Part shown: piece by piece, positions 17,283 through 25,911 of the stretch | Layout of the letters: each line of letters starts with the position of its first letter | Position numbering within the stretch: the first letter of the stretch is position 1 | Source of the DNA: Janthinobacterium sp. 1_2014MBL_MicDiv | GTDB lineage: Bacteria; Pseudomonadota; Gammaproteobacteria; Burkholderiales; Burkholderiaceae_D | Direction: 5' to 3' | Length of the DNA: 64,000 nt | Assembly (NCBI RefSeq): GCF_001865675.1 | Contig: NZ_CP011319.1 | Location: 2,170,001 to 2,234,000, forward strand | Program-made: the position numbers and the translations under genes | The notes under the pieces: model-generated | What the model saw: the letters and a program-made list of their open reading frames with translations, nothing else | Told to the model about the DNA's origin: nothing | Database searches by the model: none

Positions 17283-17756
17283 ATGAATAAATCCTTACGT
17301 AGTTTCAAAAGCGGCGCCCAGGCAGGTTTCACCCTGATCGAACTGGTGGTCGTCATCGTCATCCTGGGCATCCTGGCGGCGACGGCGATTCCTAAATTCG
17401 TCGACATGTCGACCGATGCGCGCGTGGCCAAGATGCAGGCGGCCGCCGGCGCCATCAAGGCCGGTTCCGCGCTGTACCACGCGCAATGGCTGGTCAAGGG
17501 CGGCGTCGATACGCCGAAAGTGCAGATGGAAGGCAAGGACATCGACGGTGCGTTTGGCTACCCTGCGGCAACCGCGGCAGGCATCGGCGAGGCTGCGGGC
17601 ATCAGCAATAAAGACTACGTGATCGCCACCACGGCAGGCTTCGTCGTGACCCCGGATGCCACGCGTAGCACCTGCACGGTGACCTACACGGCGCCAACCG
17701 CTGCAGGCGGCGCACCGGTCATTGATATCGCGGCAGACAAAACCACCTGCAAGTAA
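17283..17756 (+). CDS. mshA: MSHA major pilin MshA
   Basis: A 157-residue type IV pilin with a 15-residue leader ending QAG, then FTLIELVVVIVILGILAATA and FVDMSTDARVAKMQAAAGAI, a signature of MshA. Two C-terminal cysteines (in TRSTCTV and KTTCK) can form the disulphide-bonded loop of type IV pilins. It is the filament subunit. A GGAGAG site lies seven bases before the ATG. A 63-base AT-rich gap upstream may carry its own promoter, and two strong hairpins follow the stop codon, both consistent with separate high-level expression of the major subunit. Confidence 0.93.
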   Translation: MNKSLRSFKSGAQAGFTLIELVVVIVILGILAATAIPKFVDMSTDARVAKMQAAAGAIKAGSALYHAQWLVKGGVDTPKVQMEGKDIDGAFGYPAATAAGIGEAAGISNKDYVIATTAGFVVTPDATRSTCTVTYTAPTAAGGAPVIDIAADKTTCK

Positions 17757-17770
17757 TATTTGAGCAATCT

Positions 17771-17806
17771 GCAAGGAAGGCCAGGCCCCGCGCCGGCCTT
17801 CCTTGC
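17771..17806 (+). terminator. Long hairpin directly after mshA
   Basis: Perfect 12-base arms (GCAAGGAAGGCC and its complement) enclose a 12-base C-rich loop, starting 14 bases after the mshA stop. No U-tract follows immediately, so on its own it is more likely an mRNA 3'-end stabiliser or part of a composite terminator with the next hairpin. Confidence 0.7.
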
Positions 17807-17814
17807 GCACCACC

Positions 17815-17849
17815 AGCCCAACCCCAGGCTTGGCCAGTTGGGCTTTTTT
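17815..17849 (+). terminator. Factor-independent terminator between mshA and mshC
   Basis: AGCCCAAC pairs with GTTGGGCT across a 14-base loop and is followed at once by six T residues. It lies between the major pilin and the minor pilin genes and would reduce transcription into mshC-D-O-P, giving an excess of the major subunit. Confidence 0.8.
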
Positions 17850-17912
17850 ACGGGCCATCCCTTGCGACCAGCACCACAGTTCACGGCATTTCCTGAAGCA
17901 CGGCGGCAACTG

Positions 17913-18458
17913 TTGCCGCGGCAGGCGCGCGCGCGCGGCTTCACGCTGATCGAACTGGTGGCCGTGCTGGTGATGGTGGGCCTGATCACCACCTTTGCCG
18001 CTTCCCGCTTCTTCCAGCGCGACACCTTCGATGCGCGCGGCTTTGCCGACCAGGCGACGAATATCGTGCGCTATGGACAAAAGCTGGCGGTGGCGCAAAA
18101 CCGCGCCGTCTTCGTGCGCATCGACGCCAACAGCGTGGCCCTGTGCTTCGACGCGGCCTGCAGCGCCGCCAACCGGGTGCTGCCGCCCACGGGCAGCAAC
18201 AGCGGCAGCAATGAAACCCTGCAATATTGCAACGGGCAGCGCAACTGGCTGTGCGAAGGCCGTCCGGCCAGCGTGGCCCTGTCCACCGTGCCCGCCAATA
18301 CGCCCGGCTTCTATTTCGATGCGCTGGGCCGGCCCTACGCGCTGGCGAACGTCTTCCCCGCGCCATCGACTTTCCCCGCCCGGCTGGCCCTGCGCATCGC
18401 GGGCGATGGCGCGGCGCGCAACATCATGGTGGAAGGGGAGACCGGCTATGTGTATTGA
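17913..18458 (+). CDS. mshC: MSHA minor pilin MshC-like
   Basis: A pseudopilin of about 181 residues with prepilin motif RARGFTLIELVAVLVMVGL, Glu at +5, and a globular part of GspH/MshC type with four or more cysteines (CFDAAC, QYCNGQRNWLC). No ATG precedes the motif in frame. The frame is open back to a TTG at 17760, but that would run through both hairpins after mshA. TTG at 17913 gives a nine-residue basic leader like those of neighbouring pilins and is used here; TTG at 17862 is possible. The function is priming or decorating the pilus. It overlaps mshD by 11 bases. Confidence 0.8.
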   Translation: MPRQARARGFTLIELVAVLVMVGLITTFAASRFFQRDTFDARGFADQATNIVRYGQKLAVAQNRAVFVRIDANSVALCFDAACSAANRVLPPTGSNSGSNETLQYCNGQRNWLCEGRPASVALSTVPANTPGFYFDALGRPYALANVFPAPSTFPARLALRIAGDGAARNIMVEGETGYVY

Positions 18459-19011
18459 CATGCCGCGCCCCGGCCGGCGCCAGCGCGGCTTCACCCTGAT
18501 CGAGCTGGCGCTGTTCATCGTCATCGTCGGCGTGGCCGCGGCCGCCATCCTGGGCGTGATGACCGTGACGACACGGCACAGCGCCGATCCGCAGCTGCGC
18601 AAGCAGGCGCTGGCCATTGCCGAAGGCATGCTGGAAGAGATCCAGCTGGCGCGCTTCACGTACTGCGATCCGCAGGACTCCAATGCGGAAACGGCCACCG
18701 GCCCGGCCGGCTGCACCATCCCGGAAGCGGTCGGACAGGAGGCGGGCGGCGTGCCGCGGCCGTTCGACAATGTCAACGATTACGTGGCCGCGTACGGCAC
18801 GGCCACGGCTTACACGACGGATGCGCAGGGCACTGCCTGGGTGCCCGGCGCCGGCCAGCCGTATACGGCCTGGGTGACGATCACGCCGGCGGCCCTGAAC
18901 GGCATCGCCGCCACCGAGAGCCTGCGCATCGAGGTCAGGGTGCCGTATGCCGACCAGCAGATCGTGCTCGACGGCTATCGCGTGCGCTATGCGCCGAACA
19001 GCATCCCATGA
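18448..19011 (+). CDS. mshD: MSHA minor pilin MshD-like
   Basis: A 187-residue prepilin with leader MCIDMPRPGRRQRG and helix GFTLIELALFIVIVGVAAAAI, Glu at +5. The motif LRKQALAIAEGMLEEIQLA just after the helix is characteristic of GspI/MshD-type minor pilins. The ATG at 18448 has a GGAAGGGGAG ribosome site seven bases upstream, which decides it over the second ATG at 18460. Two cysteines (in TYCDPQ and AGCTIP) may form a disulphide. It sits between mshC and mshO, overlapping both, as in standard MSHA loci. Confidence 0.85.
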   Translation: MCIDMPRPGRRQRGFTLIELALFIVIVGVAAAAILGVMTVTTRHSADPQLRKQALAIAEGMLEEIQLARFTYCDPQDSNAETATGPAGCTIPEAVGQEAGGVPRPFDNVNDYVAAYGTATAYTTDAQGTAWVPGAGQPYTAWVTITPAALNGIAATESLRIEVRVPYADQQIVLDGYRVRYAPNSIP

Positions 19012-19904
19012 GACATTTTCCGCTTCCCTTCCGCCGCGCGCGCGGCTTTACCCTGGTGGAGATGGTCATCGTGATCGTCATCATGGGCATCATCGGCGCC
19101 ATGGTGGCCGTCTTCATCCGCGTGCCCGTGCAAGGCTATGTGGATGCCACGGCCCGCGCGGCCCTGGCCGATACGGCCGATACGGCGGCGCGCCGCCTCA
19201 CGCGCGACGTGCGCCTGGCGCTGCCCAACAGCGTGCGCGTGTCGGCCGATGGCCAGTTCCTGGAATTGCTGCTGACCAAGACGGGCGGGCGCTACCTGAG
19301 CGACGGCGATCCGCCGGGCCTGGGCGACGTGCTGGGCTTCGACCCGGACAGGACGTATACGGGCAGCTTCACCATCATCGGCGCCGCGCCGGCCGATGCG
19401 CTGGGCACGCGCCAGGCCATCGCCGTGGGCGACCATATCGTCGTGTATAACCTGGGCCAGCTGTACGGGCCGAACAATGCCTATGCGTGCAGCGCCGCGA
19501 ATGGCTGCAACCGGGCGCAGGTCACGGCCGTGGCGGGCAGCCTCGTCACGCTCGGCAGCTATCCGTTCGCCACCAGCCCGGCGCCGCAGCCCTCGCCATC
19601 GAACCGCTTCCAGGTGGTGACGACGCCCGTCACCTACGCCTGCGACACGCAGCGGGGCACGCTGACGCGCTACGCCGGCTACGCCATCGCGGCGACCCAG
19701 CCGCTCAGCGAGACGGCCGCGCCATTGGCGGGCGCGCAGGCGGCCCTGCTGGCGCGCCAGGTGGCCGCTTGCAGTTTCAACTACACCGTGCTGGCGAATG
19801 TGCAGCGGGGCCTGGTGAATGTCAGCCTGAGCCTGGGCGCGGCGAACAGCAACACGGGCGTCGTGCGCCTGGTGCAGCAGGTACAAGCGAGGAATACGCC
19901 ATGA
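19008..19904 (+). CDS. mshO: MSHA minor pilin MshO-like
   Basis: A 298-residue pseudopilin with leader ending FRRARG and helix GFTLVEMVIVIVIMGIIGAM, Glu at +5, with the GspJ/MshO-like follow-on TAARRLTRDVRLALPNSVR. It has a larger globular domain than the other minor pilins and cysteine pairs in YACSAANGC and TYACDTQ, plus one at AACSFNY. It is coupled to mshD and mshP by four-base overlaps. It probably forms part of the initiating minor-pilin complex. Confidence 0.87.
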   Translation: MRHFPLPFRRARGFTLVEMVIVIVIMGIIGAMVAVFIRVPVQGYVDATARAALADTADTAARRLTRDVRLALPNSVRVSADGQFLELLLTKTGGRYLSDGDPPGLGDVLGFDPDRTYTGSFTIIGAAPADALGTRQAIAVGDHIVVYNLGQLYGPNNAYACSAANGCNRAQVTAVAGSLVTLGSYPFATSPAPQPSPSNRFQVVTTPVTYACDTQRGTLTRYAGYAIAATQPLSETAAPLAGAQAALLARQVAACSFNYTVLANVQRGLVNVSLSLGAANSNTGVVRLVQQVQARNTP

Positions 19905-20365
19905 AGCACGTGTCCGTTCCGGGCTTGCGCGCGCGCCGCATGCGCGGCTTCAGCCTCGTCACGGCCATTTTCCTGCTGGTCGTGCTGGCCGGGCTGGCGG
20001 CCGTGATGGTGAATGTCTCGACCTTCCAGCAGACGGAGTCGGCCATGGACGTGCAGGGCGTGCGCGCCGAGCAGGCTGCGCGCGCGGGCCTCGAGTGGGG
20101 CTTGCAGCGGCAGCTGGCCGCCGGCCTGGCGCCCGGTGCGGCCTGCATCGCGCCCGCCGCGTTTACCTTGCCGACGGGCACGACACTGTCCGCGTTTACC
20201 GTCAGCGTGCAATGCACCACGGCCACGGGACCCGGCACGCTGGCCAACTGGACCATCACGGCCACGGCGTGCAACCAGCCGGCCGCGGCCGCGCCGCGCT
20301 GCCCGAACCCGGGCAACAACGCCGATTACGTGCAACGCCGCCTGCAAGCCGTGCTGTCGCTGTGA
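19901..20365 (+). CDS. mshP: MSHA minor pilin MshP-like, no Glu+5
   Basis: A 154-residue protein with leader ending RRMRG and helix FSLVTAIFLLVVLAGLAAVM; residue +5 is Thr rather than Glu, as in PilX/GspK/MshP-type tip subunits. The next segment, QQTESAMDVQGVRAEQAARAGLEWG, is typical of that group. It contains four cysteines. It is the last gene of the pilin block; no mshQ-like adhesin gene follows. A 130-base AT-rich gap then precedes mshI. Confidence 0.85.
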   Translation: MKHVSVPGLRARRMRGFSLVTAIFLLVVLAGLAAVMVNVSTFQQTESAMDVQGVRAEQAARAGLEWGLQRQLAAGLAPGAACIAPAAFTLPTGTTLSAFTVSVQCTTATGPGTLANWTITATACNQPAAAAPRCPNPGNNADYVQRRLQAVLSL

Positions 20366-20495
20366 GGGTTTGCTGACAAAAAAAGATCGCTAATTTGTTG
20401 TTTTTACACAATAAAGTTGGTTTCATGAATTAAAATTGGTTTGCTGCATTATCTGCGCGACAAGATCGGGCAGGCACTTACACTGGATAGTACGC
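20366..20495 (+). promoter_or_regulatory. AT-rich spacer before mshI
   Basis: This 130-base gap splits the MSHA locus into a pilin half and a machinery half. It is AT-rich compared with the genes on both sides and could contain a promoter for mshI-mshN. I found no hexamer pair good enough to place one and no clear terminator for the pilin block. Confidence 0.3.
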
Positions 20496-21443
20496 ATGGG
20501 TTTATTCGCTAGAGCAAAAAAACACGATGGATGGCTGGCGACGGCGTTTGGCCGTGAAGGCGTCAGCGCCGTCGTCGTCGAGCGTCCCGCCGGCGCCATG
20601 CCGCGCGTGCTGGGCGCCAGCTACCAGGCGGCCGAGCGTCCCGCCCCTGCCGAGGCGCTGGAAAAACTGGGCAAGGACTTGCAGGCGGCCACGCGCCACT
20701 GCACCACCGTGCTGGCCGGCGGCGAATACCAGTTGCTGTCGCTGGAAGCGCCAGCCGTGCCGCGCGAGGAATTGAAGACGGCCGTGGGCTGGCGCCTGAA
20801 GGACATGCTGGACTTTCCCCTGGCCGAGGCCACCATCGACGTGTTCGATATCCCCGGCGACCCGAACGGCGTGCAGCGCGGCAGCAGCGTGTTTGCCGTC
20901 GCCGCGCGCAACGCTGCCGTGTCGCGGCGCCAGGCGTTGTATGCGCAATGCAAGCTCGGCCTGTCCGTGATCGATATCCCGGAAATGGCCCAGCGCAATA
21001 TCGCCACCTTGCTGGAAACGCCGGGCCGCGGCATCGCCGTGCTGTCCTTCGACGGCGATGGCGGCTTGCTGACGATGAGCTTCAATGGCGAGCTGTACCA
21101 GGCGCGCCGCATCGACGTGAACCTGGCGCAATTGCAGGCGCCCGAGGCCAGCCAGTACTACGACCGCGTCACCCTGGAACTGCAGCGCTCGTTCGACCAT
21201 TTCGACCGCCAGTTCCACTTCATTTCCCTCTCGCGCCTGATGCTGATGACGGGCGCCAGCGAGGGCTTGCACGGCTACCTGGCCGACAATCTCTACATGC
21301 CGGTCGAACGGCTGGACCTGGCCAGCGTGCTGGACCTGAGCCAGGTTGCCGAACTGCGCGACCCGGCCATGCAGGCGCGCTACTTCCTGGCGCTGGGCGC
21401 CGCCTTGCGCGAGCAGGGCAAGAGCGAAGGGAAGGGCGCATGA
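20496..21443 (+). CDS. mshI: MSHA biogenesis protein MshI (PilM-like)
   Basis: A 315-residue soluble protein of the PilM/MshI actin-like fold: LATAFGREGVSAVVVE near the start, LLSLEAPAVPREELKTAVGW, and IAVLSFDGDGGLLTMSFNGE further on. It has no membrane segment and would bind the short cytoplasmic tail of the next gene product, a PilN-like protein. ATG at 20496 has a weak GGATAG site upstream; an in-frame start 60 bases earlier lies in the AT-rich gap and is unlikely. It overlaps the next gene as ATGA. Confidence 0.88.
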   Translation: MGLFARAKKHDGWLATAFGREGVSAVVVERPAGAMPRVLGASYQAAERPAPAEALEKLGKDLQAATRHCTTVLAGGEYQLLSLEAPAVPREELKTAVGWRLKDMLDFPLAEATIDVFDIPGDPNGVQRGSSVFAVAARNAAVSRRQALYAQCKLGLSVIDIPEMAQRNIATLLETPGRGIAVLSFDGDGGLLTMSFNGELYQARRIDVNLAQLQAPEASQYYDRVTLELQRSFDHFDRQFHFISLSRLMLMTGASEGLHGYLADNLYMPVERLDLASVLDLSQVAELRDPAMQARYFLALGAALREQGKSEGKGA

Positions 21444-22114
21444 GCCAGCAGATCAATCTGTTCAACCCCCAGTTCGAACAGAAAAAACACCAGATGTCGG
21501 CGCGCGCGGCGGGCCAGATCCTCGGCGTCATGACGCTGGGTTTGCTGGGCTTGAGCGTGCTGGGCCAGCGTTCGCTGGCGGACCTGGAACAGCGCGAAGC
21601 GGGCGTCAAGACTGCGCTGGCGCAAGCGGAGGCAAAGCGCGACCAGGCCTTGCGTGATTTTCCTCCGCGCAAGAAAGACCCGGCGCTGGCGCAGCAGGTG
21701 GAAGCGGCCGAGGCGCAGCGCCAGTTGCTGCAGGATGCCTCCGCCTTGCTGGCCAGCGGCGAACTGGGTAATACCCTGGGCTATGCCGGCTATTTCCGCG
21801 CGCTGGCACAAGCGAGGGTGGAAGGCGTGTGGCTGACGGGCATCGACATCGCCGGCGCCGGCAATGCCATCGGCTTGCAGGGCCGCGCCTTGCACGCGGC
21901 GCTGTTGCCCGCGTACATCACGCGCCTGGGCCAGCAGGAAATGCTGAAGGGCAAGACCTTTGCCAGCCTCGATATCGGCCCGCCGGACGAGCCGGCGCCC
22001 ACGCAGGGCAAGGCGCCGGCACAGCCGTATGTGGCGTTCAGCCTGCAATCGGCGGCCAGCGCTCCAGGTCCGGCTCCGGCCGTGGCCGCCCCGCCAGCGG
22101 GAGGGATGCGCTGA
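21440..22114 (+). CDS. PilN-like MSHA assembly protein
   Basis: A 224-residue bitopic protein starting MSQQINLFNPQF, the classical PilN-type sequence that docks into the PilM groove. One transmembrane segment lies at about residues 28-46, followed by an Ala/Glu/Gln-rich coiled coil and a periplasmic domain. In Vibrio loci the equivalent is often called MshI2 or is left unnamed. It is coupled to mshI and mshJ by overlaps and forms the inner-membrane alignment complex with MshJ. Confidence 0.85.
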   Translation: MSQQINLFNPQFEQKKHQMSARAAGQILGVMTLGLLGLSVLGQRSLADLEQREAGVKTALAQAEAKRDQALRDFPPRKKDPALAQQVEAAEAQRQLLQDASALLASGELGNTLGYAGYFRALAQARVEGVWLTGIDIAGAGNAIGLQGRALHAALLPAYITRLGQQEMLKGKTFASLDIGPPDEPAPTQGKAPAQPYVAFSLQSAASAPGPAPAVAAPPAGGMR

Positions 22115-22806
22115 TGCTGCCGCTGCTGAAGAAATGGGCTGCGGCCTTCGATGCGCTGAGCCTGCGCGAGCGGGTGATGGTCTTTGGCGCGGGCGCCGCC
22201 GCCGTGCTGTTCGTGTTTTATTTCATGTCCTTCAGTCCCTTGCTCGCCCAGCGGGCGGCGCTCGACGCGAGCATGGCGCAAAAGCAAAGTCTGCTGACCG
22301 CCGTGGACAAGGAAATCGAACTCACCATGCTGGCCCACGCCACCGATCCCGACCGGGATGCGCGCGCCCGCCTGACGGCCGTGCTGGCGGAAACGGACAC
22401 CTTGAAGGATGGTCTGCGCCAGAAACAGCATGGCCTGGTGGCGCCCGAACGCATGGTCACCTTGCTCGAGCATTTGTTGCGCCAGCATGCGCGGCTGCGC
22501 GTCGTGTCGCTGAAAACCTTGCCTGGCGACAGCGTGGGCACGCCTGCGGCAGCGGCGCAGCCGGCCGATGCGGCCGCCAAGGCGGACGCGGCCAAGGCGC
22601 CAGCCGCCTTGCTGCACCGGCATGGCGTGGAAGTGGTGTTGCAAGGCAGCTATGCGGACATGCTGCAATACATGCAGGCGCTGCAAGCGATGCCGACCCG
22701 CGTGTTCTGGGGCAAGGCCCACCTGGCGGCGGAAAGCTATCCCGACGCCACCCTGACCCTGACTTTATATACCCTCAGCATGGATGACACATGGATCGCA
22801 CTCTGA
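22114..22806 (+). CDS. mshJ: MSHA biogenesis protein MshJ (PilO/GspM-like)
   Basis: A 230-residue inner-membrane protein: short cytoplasmic segment with ALSLRERVMVFGAGAA, one transmembrane helix at about 22-42, coiled coil, and periplasmic domain with HGVEVVLQGSYADMLQYMQA, the PilO/MshJ ferredoxin-like core. It partners the PilN-like protein. The ATG at 22114 shares its A with the previous stop codon. The 3' end overlaps mshK by 16 bases. Confidence 0.88.
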   Translation: MLPLLKKWAAAFDALSLRERVMVFGAGAAAVLFVFYFMSFSPLLAQRAALDASMAQKQSLLTAVDKEIELTMLAHATDPDRDARARLTAVLAETDTLKDGLRQKQHGLVAPERMVTLLEHLLRQHARLRVVSLKTLPGDSVGTPAAAAQPADAAAKADAAKAPAALLHRHGVEVVLQGSYADMLQYMQALQAMPTRVFWGKAHLAAESYPDATLTLTLYTLSMDDTWIAL

Positions 22807-23189
22807 CGACAGCGACCACTGGCCGCGCGCTGCTGGCGTCGCTATTGGTGCTGAGCCTGGCCTGGGGCGGCGCGCAGGCGCAGGCTCTGGACGACCCCAC
22901 GCGTCCGCCCGCGGCCCTGTGGGCGCCCGCGGGCGCCGCAGCCGTGGCTCCGGCGCGGCCGCAGCTGCAGTCGGTGCTCATTTCCAGCAAGCCGGGCGGG
23001 CGCCGCGTGGCCGTCATCGATGGCCAGGTGGTGCGCGTCGGCAGCAAGGTGGGCGACGCCGTGGTGACGGATATCCGCGACACGGCCGTGCTGCTGCGGC
23101 GCGGCAAATCGCTGGAAACCTTCAAGCTGTATCCGGACAGCAAGACCGACAAGATGACCGACCGCAAGACCGACCGCAAGCAGGAGTAG
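22791..23189 (+). CDS. mshK: MSHA biogenesis protein MshK
   Basis: A 132-residue periplasmic protein with a signal peptide (cleavage probably after AQAQA near residue 32) and the LDDPTRPP motif that opens mature MshK proteins. The C-terminal half has the GspC homology-region style: VLISSKPGGRRVAVIDGQVV and VGDAVVTDI. It links inner-membrane components with the secretin. The last residues are a charged repeat (SKTDKMTDRKTDRKQE) encoded by a short imperfect repeat of gacaagaccgac type, which could vary in length. Confidence 0.87.
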   Translation: MDRTLTTATTGRALLASLLVLSLAWGGAQAQALDDPTRPPAALWAPAGAAAVAPARPQLQSVLISSKPGGRRVAVIDGQVVRVGSKVGDAVVTDIRDTAVLLRRGKSLETFKLYPDSKTDKMTDRKTDRKQE

Positions 23190-23194
23190 ACGAA

Positions 23195-24991
23195 GTGGCC
23201 AAGCAATTCAATCAACACAAGGCGAGCATGTTCAAGATCAGCACGATGGCGGCAGTAATCAGTGTCAGCCTGGGCCTGGGCGGCTGCAATGTCGCACCCG
23301 TCAAACGCGATACCTACAACGCGATTAACGATGCTGTGAAAGGCGCGGCGGCCACCACCACGCCGGCGGCCCAGCCGGACGCCGTGGAAGCGGCGCTGCT
23401 GCCGCCCGTCGCGGCCCTGGCCCAGCAATTGCCGAAGGCCCGCGCGGCGCTCGACGAGCGCTTCAACGTGGCCTTCAACAATGTGCCGGCGCGCCAGTTC
23501 TTCACCTCCATCGTGGCCGGCACGCGCTACAACATGCTGGTCCATCCCGAGATCGGCGGCACGATTTCCGCCAACCTGAAGGACGTGACCCTGTTCCAGG
23601 CGCTCGACGCCGTGCGCGAACTGTATGGCTACGACTACAAGGTCGAGGGCACGCAGATCTACATCAAGCCGCTGACCATGCAGACGCGTTTGTTCCACGT
23701 GAATTACCTGACGGGCGCGCGCAAGGGCAGCTCCAACCTGCGCGTCTCGTCGACGTCGGTCTCGTCCGTGGGCGCGACGACGTCGGGCGGTTCTGGCAGC
23801 ACGGGTAATAACGGCAACAACAACACCGTGCAAAATCCGGGCGGCCTCGTGCCAGGCGAGGACAGCAGCAACCTGACCACCACTTCGAACGCGGATTTCT
23901 GGCGCGAGCTGAAGATGTCGCTGGAAGCCATCGTCGGCAGCGCCGATGGCGGCCGGCAAGTGGTGCTCAGCCCGCAGTCGGGCGTGATCGTCATCCGCGC
24001 CATGCCGGAAGAGCTGCGCAATGTCGACATGTACCTGAAGGCCACGCAGCTGTCCGTCGACCGTCAGGTGATCCTGGAAGCGAAAATCCTCGAAGTGCAG
24101 CTCAATAGCGACTTCCAGACGGGCATCAACTGGGCCTCGTTCGCCTCGATCAAGAGCGGCCACACGAACCGCATCTCGACCGGATTCATCCAGCCGGGCG
24201 GCACCCTGGCGCCGCTGCCGTTCAATGGCGGCAAGCCGCCCAACATGACCACCGGCAACGGCTTGACGGCCAGCAGCGGCTTTGGCCTCAGCTCGGCGGC
24301 GACGGCGGCCGGCTCCATGTTCGGCCTGGCGTTCCAGACGGCCAACTTTGCCGCCATGATTTCCTTCCTGGAGTCGCAAGGCACGGTGCACGTGCTGTCG
24401 AGCCCCCGCATCGCCACCATGAACAACCAGAAGGCCGTGCTGAAGATAGGCACGGACGAGTTCTACGTGACGGGCGTGTCGACCACCACGAATACGACGG
24501 CCAGCGGCGCCACCACCAGCCCCAACGTGACCCTGCAGCCGTTCTTTTCCGGCGTCGTGCTCGACGTGACGCCGCAGATCGATGCGGATGGCAACATCAT
24601 CCTGCACGTGCACCCGTCCGTCAGCCAGGTGACGACCATCAACAAGGAAATCGACCTGGGCAGCGCCGGTTCGCTGAAGCTGCCGCTGGCCGCGTCCAGC
24701 ACCTCCGAGATGGACAGCATGGTGCGCAGCCAGGACGGGCGCATCGTCGCCATCGGCGGCCTGATGCGCCAGGCGACGACGGCGGACCGCTCGCAAGTGC
24801 CGGGCGCGGGCGACATTCCCGTGCTCGGCGCGCTGTTCCGCAACACGGGGCAGGTGATCCAGAAGCGCGAACTGGTGGTGCTGATCAAGCCGACCATCGT
24901 CGATGGCGCCAACAGCTGGAACGAGGACTTGCTCGAATCGGGCAAGCGCATCGAGGCGCTCGATCCGCGCAGCCTCGGGGAGCGGCGCTAA
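23195..24991 (+). CDS. mshL: MSHA secretin MshL
   Basis: A 598-residue secretin lipoprotein. GTG at 23195 is used because AGGAG lies eight bases upstream; ATG at 23228 is an in-frame alternative. The lipobox is GLGGC. Next come the secretin N-domain segments (FNVAFNNVPARQFF, DVTLFQALDAVRELYGYDY), a Gly/Asn/Ser linker, and the barrel domain with VLSSPRIATMNNQKAVLKIG, VVLDVTPQID and the VRSQDGRIVAIGGLM closing motif. It forms the outer-membrane pore of the pilus. It is clearly distinct from the cluster A secretin, whose N-domain inserts are longer. Confidence 0.93.
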   Translation: MAKQFNQHKASMFKISTMAAVISVSLGLGGCNVAPVKRDTYNAINDAVKGAAATTTPAAQPDAVEAALLPPVAALAQQLPKARAALDERFNVAFNNVPARQFFTSIVAGTRYNMLVHPEIGGTISANLKDVTLFQALDAVRELYGYDYKVEGTQIYIKPLTMQTRLFHVNYLTGARKGSSNLRVSSTSVSSVGATTSGGSGSTGNNGNNNTVQNPGGLVPGEDSSNLTTTSNADFWRELKMSLEAIVGSADGGRQVVLSPQSGVIVIRAMPEELRNVDMYLKATQLSVDRQVILEAKILEVQLNSDFQTGINWASFASIKSGHTNRISTGFIQPGGTLAPLPFNGGKPPNMTTGNGLTASSGFGLSSAATAAGSMFGLAFQTANFAAMISFLESQGTVHVLSSPRIATMNNQKAVLKIGTDEFYVTGVSTTTNTTASGATTSPNVTLQPFFSGVVLDVTPQIDADGNIILHVHPSVSQVTTINKEIDLGSAGSLKLPLAASSTSEMDSMVRSQDGRIVAIGGLMRQATTADRSQVPGAGDIPVLGALFRNTGQVIQKRELVVLIKPTIVDGANSWNEDLLESGKRIEALDPRSLGERR

Positions 24992-25894
24992 ATGTACGAG
25001 GCCCATTTCGGCTTGCGCGAGGCGCCGTTCGGCCTCACGCCCGATACCAGTTTCTTTTTCAATGGCCCGCAGTCGCAAAAGGCGCTCAACACCCTGCTGG
25101 TGGCGGCGCGCAATGGCGAGGGTTTCATCAAGATCACTGGCGAAGTGGGCACCGGCAAGACTTTCCTGTGCCGCAAGTTCATGCAGTCGCTGGGAGCGGA
25201 TTTCGTCACGGCCTACATCCCGAATCCGAATTTGCCGCCCCGTTCGCTGATCCTGGCCCTGGCCGACGACCTCGACGTGTTGCTGGAGAAAGATGCTGAT
25301 CAGCATCAACTGCTCAAATCCATTAACTTGCGCCTGCTCAACCTGGCGGCGCAAGGCAAGCGCGTGCTGCTGTGCCTGGACGAGGCGCAGGCGATTCCCG
25401 TCGACAGCCTGGAAGCGCTGCGCCTGCTGACGAACCTGGAAACGGAAAAGCGCAAGCTGCTGCAAATCGTGCTGTTCGGCCAGCCGGAGCTCGACGTCAA
25501 GCTGGCCCTGCCGGAAATCCGTCAGCTGGCGCAGCGCATCACCTTCCACTACCACCTGGGGCCGCTCTCGCGCGACGACGTGGATTTCTATGTGGCGCAC
25601 CGCCTGCGCGTGGCCGGATTCGACGGCGCGCGCCTGTTCAGCCGCGGCGGCGTGGCCCGGCTTTACAAGGCTTCCGGCGGCATCCCCCGCCTGATCAACA
25701 TCATGGCGCACAAGGCGCTGATGGTGGCGTATGGCGAAGGCCGGCAGCAGGTCAGCGGCCGCCACGTGGCACTGGCGGCCAGCGACACGCTGTCCAGCAA
25801 GCCCCGCTACTGGCAGCGGCCCTGGCCGTGGCTGGCCGGCGCCGGCGTGCTGGCCGCCGCCTGCGGCGTGAGCTGGACTTTATTGAACCGATGA
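24992..25894 (+). CDS. mshM: MSHA biogenesis ATPase MshM
   Basis: A 300-residue AAA ATPase of the ExeA/MshM family: YEAHFGLREAPFGLTPDTSF, Walker A GEVGTGKT (50-57), Walker B VLLCLDEAQAIP, and LLTNLETEKRKLLQIVLFGQ. A single C-terminal membrane helix (about 276-297) anchors it. It begins directly after the mshL stop. Unlike the cluster A paralogue it has no periplasmic extension after the helix. Proteins of this type support secretin assembly through the cell wall. Confidence 0.9.
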   Translation: MYEAHFGLREAPFGLTPDTSFFFNGPQSQKALNTLLVAARNGEGFIKITGEVGTGKTFLCRKFMQSLGADFVTAYIPNPNLPPRSLILALADDLDVLLEKDADQHQLLKSINLRLLNLAAQGKRVLLCLDEAQAIPVDSLEALRLLTNLETEKRKLLQIVLFGQPELDVKLALPEIRQLAQRITFHYHLGPLSRDDVDFYVAHRLRVAGFDGARLFSRGGVARLYKASGGIPRLINIMAHKALMVAYGEGRQQVSGRHVALAASDTLSSKPRYWQRPWPWLAGAGVLAAACGVSWTLLNR

Positions 25895-25911
25895 TGGAAA
25901 TGAGCCTGTAG

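Noticed and set aside
17760..17912. Extension of mshC back to a TTG at 17760
   Set aside because: It would translate through two hairpins, one with a T-tract, and give a 61-residue leader, far longer than normal prepilin leaders.
22775..25765. A 996-codon open frame on the minus strand opposite mshK-mshL-mshM
   Set aside because: It lies wholly antisense to three well-supported genes, its translation is rich in His, Arg and Gln with no family motif, and such frames are expected in GC-rich DNA.
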